From positions 15,974-26,826 of the forward strand of contig UZAE01013083.1 of the NCBI GenBank assembly GCA_900617975.1: DNA of 10,853 bases, in the 5' to 3' direction. The stretch is from Rodentolepis nana (taxonomy: Eukaryota > Platyhelminthes > Cestoda > Cyclophyllidea > Hymenolepididae). The first letter of the stretch is position 1; each line of letters begins with the position of its first letter. Of the stretch, positions 7,032 through 10,853 are shown in pieces. Under the pieces are notes generated by a model that was given only the letters and a program-made list of their open reading frames with translations, searched no databases and was not told where the DNA came from. Made by a program: the position numbers and the translations under genes.

Positions 7032-8430
7032 TTCCAGGGAAGTAAAAATAAAAATGCAAATAGTTGGCGGGAGAAAAAATCGAAAATAAAACCTAGGCAA
7101 GTACAACTTATTTCGCAGCTCATCAGATTTTGCTAAGATTATATGAGCTATTAAGAGACTATGGAAGATGGCTTAAAGTCAATTTATGCGAAGTTAGTTT
7201 AGGGACAAATTATTTGCTTATTGTTTAATCAATTATATAAACAAATACTTTGTGTGGTGGTGACCAGATATACCAAAATGTTAAAATATATTTAGTTGAG
7301 TCCAAAATGTATTAATGAATAGAGTAACGAACTCGCATTGCCACCAACTTGTGTTCGCCAAATCCCAATTTCAGTTCATATTGCATTTTAAATATGCACA
7401 TATTTTGCGAAGTTAAGTTTAACAAACTGATAGAAATTAATCGTTCTTTTCCTTGTGTAGATATAAATCTGTTTCGGCTAACTGAATTTTGAAAATAACA
7501 TTAATTTATTGAAAAAATGATGCTTCACACAAAAAAGAAATAAAATAAAGTATTTTAAATACAATCATTAATTAATTCATGAAACTTTAATGAACGTCAA
7601 TAAAGAAATTTTAATTTGTTTTTCATTCTAATATGTAGAATTCATGCTTCACTCAATTGGAAAGTACAATGATTCTCTGAACTCAGCACTATTTTTTCTG
7701 CATGAGTGACCTGCACCACGAGACCCAACGTTGAGGTCATTCCAAGACAAATTCAAATTCTGGCATGGCTTACATTTATTAGATATCTCATAATAAAATA
7801 AATGTCTTAAATAAAGAAAATGAATAACGATAATTAAAATCGTGGTTATTTTTAAAACGCCGAAACATAGGAGAGTACACTCATTGAATTAGTGTAGAAC
7901 TTACAAAATTGATATTAATATGAAATTTTCAGTTTCTCATATAAAGAATTCAAAACGAATATTAGCTAACGTATCTAAGAAAGTTTGATATTTTTAGTAT
8001 AATTCATTAGAGAGATCTTTTTGAATGTAACTTGAGGTTCAATCTACCTCATACAAAATTTCAATAAATGAATTTCCATACAGTTGTACCCAATATTGCT
8101 CTTAGAATGAATCTATGCAATATCTCGAGATGGGACTGATGAGCCCAAATTATTGATGAAACCATTAATTCTCGTGCGTTCCATACTATTAATTAAAAAA
8201 ACTTTATAGTGCTATAAAATACGCACTATTTTCTGTATTAACATCGCCAATTGGAATGAATTAAACATTAAAAGCTGTGAAGATAAGCAGTGCTCCGTTG
8301 CATACATAAGCTACAAATTCAGAGAACCACAGTATGTCTAATCCACCGTCACCCCCTTTCCGGGAAGGTATTGGCAAAATCTCATCAATACAAAGAGTGC
8401 AAATTTTTTTCAGTTCTTTAACTTGGCTTT
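7032..8430 (+). repeat. Tandem unit 1 (partner 8574-9735)
   Basis: Starts at ATTCCAGGGAAGTAAAAATA and ends near AAGAGTGCAAA. It is collinear with unit 2, starting about 1.5 kb further on at the left edge and about 1.3 kb for most of its length. A segment of about 260 bp (7061-7321) is present here and absent from unit 2. Shared landmarks include CCAACTTGTGTTCGCCAA, CAATTTCAGTTCATATTGC, ATGTAACTTGAGGTTCAATC, TTATAGTGCTATAAAAT and TTCAGAGAACCA. Outside the 101-bp block identity is around 75-85 percent by eye. Neither terminal inverted repeats nor target-site duplications are visible. Confidence 0.85.
7698..7798. repeat. Highly conserved 101-bp block, copy 1
   Basis: Begins CTGCATGAGTGACCTGCACC and ends at CTCATAATAAAA. 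It differs from copy 2 (8968-9068) at only three positions, while the rest of the unit is diverged by about a fifth. On the + strand a frame starting VTCTTRPNVEVIPRQ and on the minus strand a frame containing LSWNDLNVGSRGAGHSC are both open in this copy. In unit 2 the + frame stays open and two of the three differences are silent, whereas the minus frame gains a stop. Confidence 0.75.
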
Positions 8431-8659
8431 CTTCAATGCTTTTCCAATTCAATGAAAAAATGGTCATCTTAATGCTAAGGCATTGCTTAATTATGTGCCC
8501 GAAAATTTTGCCTTGCCATTGGCAGCTGAGACAGTGTTTCAAATTCTTCATATGTGCACGATTACCAAACAAAATTGCAGGGAAGTAAAAATAAAAATGC
8601 GGATGGAGTACCGAGTACGCATTGAAACCAACTTGTGTTCGCCAATTTCCAATTTCAGT
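8261..8659 (-). pseudogene. Decaying minus-strand coding region, unknown origin
   Basis: The minus strand is open for about 130 codons from 8659 to TAA at 8263-8261, without a convincing ATG near the start (first Met at HMKNLKH). The last third reads CIDEILPIPSRKGGDGGLDI then LWFSEFVAYVCNGALL. The partner in unit 2 keeps the end of this frame (GIDILWFSEFVAFVHN and the same stop), with several silent changes and conservative replacements, then breaks it by a one-base indel and a stop further upstream. The DGGL-I motif with preceding basic residues faintly recalls the region after the reverse-transcriptase domain of non-LTR elements. That likeness is weak and is not an assignment. Confidence 0.3.
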
Positions 8660-9735
8660 TCATATTGCATTTTAATTATGCACATATTTGGAGAAATTAA
8701 GTTTTATGAACTGGTAGAAATTAAACGTTCTCTCCTTGTGTAGATTTAAATCTGTTTTGCCTAACTGAATTTCGCCAATTGCATTCATCTTTTGATAAAA
8801 TAGCATTCTCCGTAAACAAATAAAATAAAGCATTTTATATCCAGTCATTGTTTTATTCATAAAACTTGAAAGTATATTAAGAAACTGTTAATTTTTTTTC
8901 ACTCCACTATGTAGAATTACTCAAGTAGAAAGTGCAATGGTTATTTGAACTCAGGATAATTTTGTTTCTGCATGAGTGACCTGCACCACGAGACCCAACG
9001 TTGAGGTCATTCCAAGACAAATTCAAATTTTGTCATGGCTTACATTTATTAGATATCTCATCATAAAACGAATTTCTTAAATGGAGAAAATGGAAATGGT
9101 AGTTTGAATATTGGTCATTTTAAAAATGCCGAAACCTAGGCGAGTACATTCACTGAACGATCAGAGGAGTCAAATTAGTGTTAGAACTTACAAAATTGAT
9201 ATTAATTGAAACTTTCTGTTTCTGATATAAAGAATTTAAAATAAATATTATGCTAACATATTTATAAAAGTTTGAAATTGGGTAATAAATTGCTCATATT
9301 TAGAGAGACCATTCTGAATGTAACTTGAGGTTCAATCAACCTCATACAAAATTTCAATAAATTTAATTCCCTACAGTTACACTCTGACATATGTACAAAA
9401 GGTTTCTGTTATGATGAATCTAAGCAATATTCCGAGGTGAAACCGATGCGCCTAAGTTATTAATGGAAGCATTAAATCTCGCGCATTCCATTCTATTAAT
9501 TAAGTACACCTTATAGTGCTATAAAATAAACACTCTTTTTTGTAGTAACATCGTTAATTGAAATGAATTAAACATTGGAGGCTGTTAAGATATGCCGTGA
9601 TACGTTGTGTACAAAGGCCACAAATTCAGAGAACCATAGTATGTCTATTCCAACGCAACCCGCCTTTTTCGAGGAGTATTCGTTAAATCTCGCTACTGCA
9701 AAGATTGCAAGGAATTTACAACTCGAAAATTTTAT
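8574..9735 (+). repeat. Tandem unit 2 (partner 7032-8430)
   Basis: Second copy of the tandem unit, in the same orientation. It starts at ATTGCAGGGAAGTAAAAATA and ends about 240 bp before the gene B start codon. It lacks the segment corresponding to 7061-7321. A 14-bp addition (CGATCAGAGGAGTC at about 9158) is absent from unit 1. Both units carry the small hairpin TTATAG-TG-CTATAA (8204-8217 and 9511-9524). Confidence 0.85.
8968..9068. repeat. Highly conserved 101-bp block, copy 2
   Basis: Matches 7698-7798 with three differences (C/T in CAAATT, G/T in TGGCATGG/TGTCATGG, A/C in CTCATAAT/CTCATCAT). Sharp loss of identity on both sides makes selection or recent gene conversion more likely than uniform decay. 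Confidence 0.75.
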
Positions 9736-9739
9736 GAAT

Positions 9740-9933
9740 TAAAGGTGAAAAAAATTAGCAGAATTTATTTACGAGGACAATCAATTTGATAAACCAACTT
9801 AATAATCGAACAAATGGTGTCAATGTGTTTTAAACACAATTTCCCTTCTGAGATGTCCTATAATGAAAAATGGCCTTTGTATATCATCGATCACCGTAAA
9901 CTAAACTCAGATGTGATTGAATGGAAGAATCAG
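9740..9933. other. Spacer between tandem unit 2 and gene B
   Basis: No frame or repeat of note except the upstream element at about 9860-9930, which is shared with 5045-5125. It probably contains the gene B promoter region. Confidence 0.4.
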
Positions 9934-9940
9934 TATAAGG
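9934..9940 (+). promoter_or_regulatory. TATA-like box of gene B
   Basis: TATAAGG stands 41 bp before the start codon, which would place transcription start near 9960-9965 and give a very short leader. Alternatively GATTGTTAG ending at 9955 could accept a spliced leader, as in many flatworm genes, giving a 19-nt leader after splicing. The sequence does not decide between them. Confidence 0.35.
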
Positions 9941-9974
9941 TCTTCTGATTGTTAGCATTGCAAATACCACCACA

Positions 9975-10040
9975 ATGAGAATTTACATATTGCTATGTTT
10001 GCTGTTAACATCTGGGCATGCACAAAGCATTCCCAACCAC
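9975..10040 (+). CDS. Gene B exon 1: signal peptide
   Basis: ATG at 9975 opens MRIYILLCLLLTSGHA then QSIPNH, ending exactly at a consensus donor (GTAAGTG) in phase 0. This is a textbook secretion signal: one basic residue after Met, a hydrophobic core (IYILLCLLL), and a small-residue cleavage region, most likely cut after SGHA at residue 16. First exons of this kind, coding just the signal peptide and a few residues, are the hallmark of schistosome micro-exon genes, although their products vary and this one is not recognised. The start is supported by the hydrophobic core directly after it and by the TATA-like box 41 bp upstream. The product should enter the secretory pathway. Confidence 0.75.
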
Positions 10041-10139
10041 GTAAGTGTGCATTTTTCCCATTAATTCTTACCTACTTACCTCCTTCATATATATCTATAT
10101 GTATATAGATATTCATATAAATTTAGAGAGATACAGATT

Positions 10140-10270
10140 GCTAACAAATCAATTCATTCGCTATCGTTGAATTCCATCATTTCAATTGTGCATTCGATAT
10201 CACCCGTTCTGTCAGATTCCAATTCACTAATTGTTAATATACTGGAGGTTATTGCTATTACAAAATTTGA
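10140..10270 (+). repeat. Tail of a duplicated module inside gene B intron 1
   Basis: Partner of 1650-1790. In gene B it precedes the 36-nt exon, so intron 1 contains the end of an earlier module copy whose exons are gone. A near-palindrome ATATCTATAT-GTATATAGATAT stands just before it, at 10091-10112. Confidence 0.65.
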
Positions 10271-10387
10271 ATCATATAATTGAATAGTACTTGTGTTTTG
10301 TTTAATAAATATGAAAGTCTGATAAGATGTACTCAATTATGAGACTGTATTTTGCATGCTTGATAATTGAATTTCTAATGTTTGTAG

Positions 10388-10423
10388 AAAATTCAGGAAG
10401 ATATCCATCTCACCATGATTTGA
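10388..10423 (+). CDS. Gene B 36-nt exon with in-phase stop as its last codon
   Basis: The acceptor AATGTTTGTAG and donor GTAATT enclose 36 nt, aligned without gaps to the gene A exon at 1204. Following the phase-0 signal exon it reads KIQEDIHLTMI and then TGA as the final codon, where gene A has CAG. Inclusion would end the protein after 33 residues. Skipping it joins the signal exon to the 10682 exon in frame. It may therefore be a stop-bearing cassette exon, a decaying exon, or one read in another phase: starting two bases in gives NSGRYPSHHDL, which is open. Its first 20 nt match gene A at only about half of positions, less than the flanking introns. Confidence 0.5.
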   Translation, partial: KIQEDIHLTMI

Positions 10424-10590
10424 GTAATTTCAAAAATATTTGTCGCCACAATAGTATTTCATAAATATAGGCAAATATTTAAGTGCGTAGGTGTTAATTT
10501 GAACTAAAAGAAGTTAGAAATTTAAGCTCAGAGTCAATAATAAAGTGCAATTTGGGGTGTTTGAAATGAGAAAAATCACGCTGCGCATTA

Positions 10591-10622
10591 GATTCCCATT
10601 ACGCTTTCAGTCAAAGAATTAA
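10591..10622 (+). other. Conserved acceptor-like 32-mer, copy 2
   Basis: Partner of 1407-1438 with one difference. Splicing the signal exon of gene B to the AG at 10609-10610 would add only SKN and a stop. Confidence 0.35.
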
Positions 10623-10681
10623 TGTATTTAAATTCTATTTGTGATATTCTAAATCAAAACTAAACGGTATCTATTTTTCAG

Positions 10682-10771
10682 TTGGGTTCCCATATCAACA
10701 CGGTTAGTGATGCTTACCGTTTCGAACACTTGTATGAAAATTTTTTATACAATGAATGTTCTTACTCGTGA
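10682..10771 (+). CDS. Gene B last exon in window, 29 codons
   Basis: The acceptor CTATTTTTCAG is followed in phase 0 by LGSHINTVSDAYRFEH, then LYENFLYNE, then CSYS and TGA at 10769-10771. The composition is strongly protein-like (few Lys/Asn/Ile runs, aromatic and acidic residues mixed). It joins in phase to the signal exon, giving a 51-residue pre-peptide and about 35 residues after signal cleavage, with a single Cys in the mature part. Two donors are possible: GTTAGT at 10703 would cut it to a 21-nt micro-exon (LGSHINT), and GTGAGA at 10768 overlaps the stop codon, so splicing there would remove TGA and carry the frame beyond the window. Function unknown. Confidence 0.55.
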   Translation: MGSHINTVSDAYRFEHLYENFLYNECSYS

Positions 10772-10836
10772 GATGTAATGGGAAAAATGGGTAAAAGACG
10801 AACCCCATTTTGTTCATTTTAAAGTAAGATTTATAA

Positions 10837-10853
10837 ATATATATATATATATA
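10837..10853 (+). repeat. AT dinucleotide microsatellite, cut by the window end
   Basis: Uninterrupted alternating AT/TA at the right edge. It interrupts the module homology, which in copy 1 continues into 1640-1790. Confidence 0.9.

Larger units (their letters stand above)
10388..10820 (+). repeat. Duplicated exon-intron module, copy 2 (partner 1204-1640)
   Basis: The second copy of the module. It carries a functional-looking acceptor and a full frame for the last exon, which copy 1 has lost. The homology runs up to the AT microsatellite at the window end. Confidence 0.85.

Noticed and set aside
7698..7735. Possible tRNA or SINE head in the conserved block (CACGAGACCCAACG)
   Set aside because: No A/B box pair or cloverleaf can be drawn on either strand.
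8334..8743. Two plus-strand frames over tandem unit 1/2
   Set aside because: They are not kept in the partner unit and are antisense to the better minus-strand frame.
10154..10336. Minus-strand 60-codon frame inside gene B intron 1
   Set aside because: It lies over the module tail, its partner at 1650-1790 does not keep the frame, and the + strand gene explains the region.

Overview
The window is AT-rich eukaryotic DNA (roughly one third G+C by eye) with no prokaryotic gene layout. No long open frame exists. What can be read as coding is short exons of 15 to about 150 nt, bounded by pyrimidine-tract/AG acceptors and GTAAGT- or GTAATT-type donors. Tiny phase-0 exons, a signal-peptide first exon, and tandemly duplicated exon-plus-intron modules are the architecture of micro-exon genes (MEGs) in schistosome flatworms. 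A digenean/Schistosoma-like genome is my favoured source. Another animal with micro-exon secreted-effector genes (for example an aphid) cannot be excluded from sequence alone. All products are unrecognised, and no RNA gene, CRISPR array or intact transposon is visible.

Layout. (1) 1-3085: the 3' part of a micro-exon gene on the + strand (gene A). Its best parts are a 36-nt exon at 1204-1239 and a terminal exon starting at 2802, with an AATAAA at 3061. A decayed copy of another exon lies at 1497-1565, and weaker exon candidates lie at 281, 500 and 1844. A more GC-rich, pyrimidine-rich block at 2255-2579 looks like the 3' end of an old retroelement inside its last intron. (2) 3100-6340: mostly empty. 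It holds a possible minus-strand membrane exon (3239-3392), and a copy of the upstream region of gene B at about 5045-5125 followed by a short hydrophobic ORF (5222-5302). (3) 6346-7025: a minus-strand stretch with protein-like open frames and one candidate upstream exon. (4) 7032-9735: two diverged tandem copies of a unit of about 1.1-1.4 kb. They contain an almost unchanged 101-bp block and a decaying minus-strand reading frame. (5) 9934-10853: the start of a second + strand gene (gene B). It has a TATA-like box, a clear signal-peptide exon (9975-10040), a 36-nt exon homologous to that of gene A, and a 29-codon exon ending in TGA (10682-10771).

Genes A and B share a duplicated module. 1204-1640 aligns with 10388-10820, and 1650-1790 aligns with 10140-10270, the latter placed upstream rather than downstream of the 36-nt exon. 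That fits repeated tandem duplication of exon-plus-intron cassettes. Joining the gene B signal exon directly to its last exon gives a coherent 51-residue secreted peptide. Including the 36-nt exon instead ends the frame at residue 33. In the module the first 20 nt of the 36-nt exon are less conserved than the flanking introns, which suggests diversifying selection or relaxed constraint.
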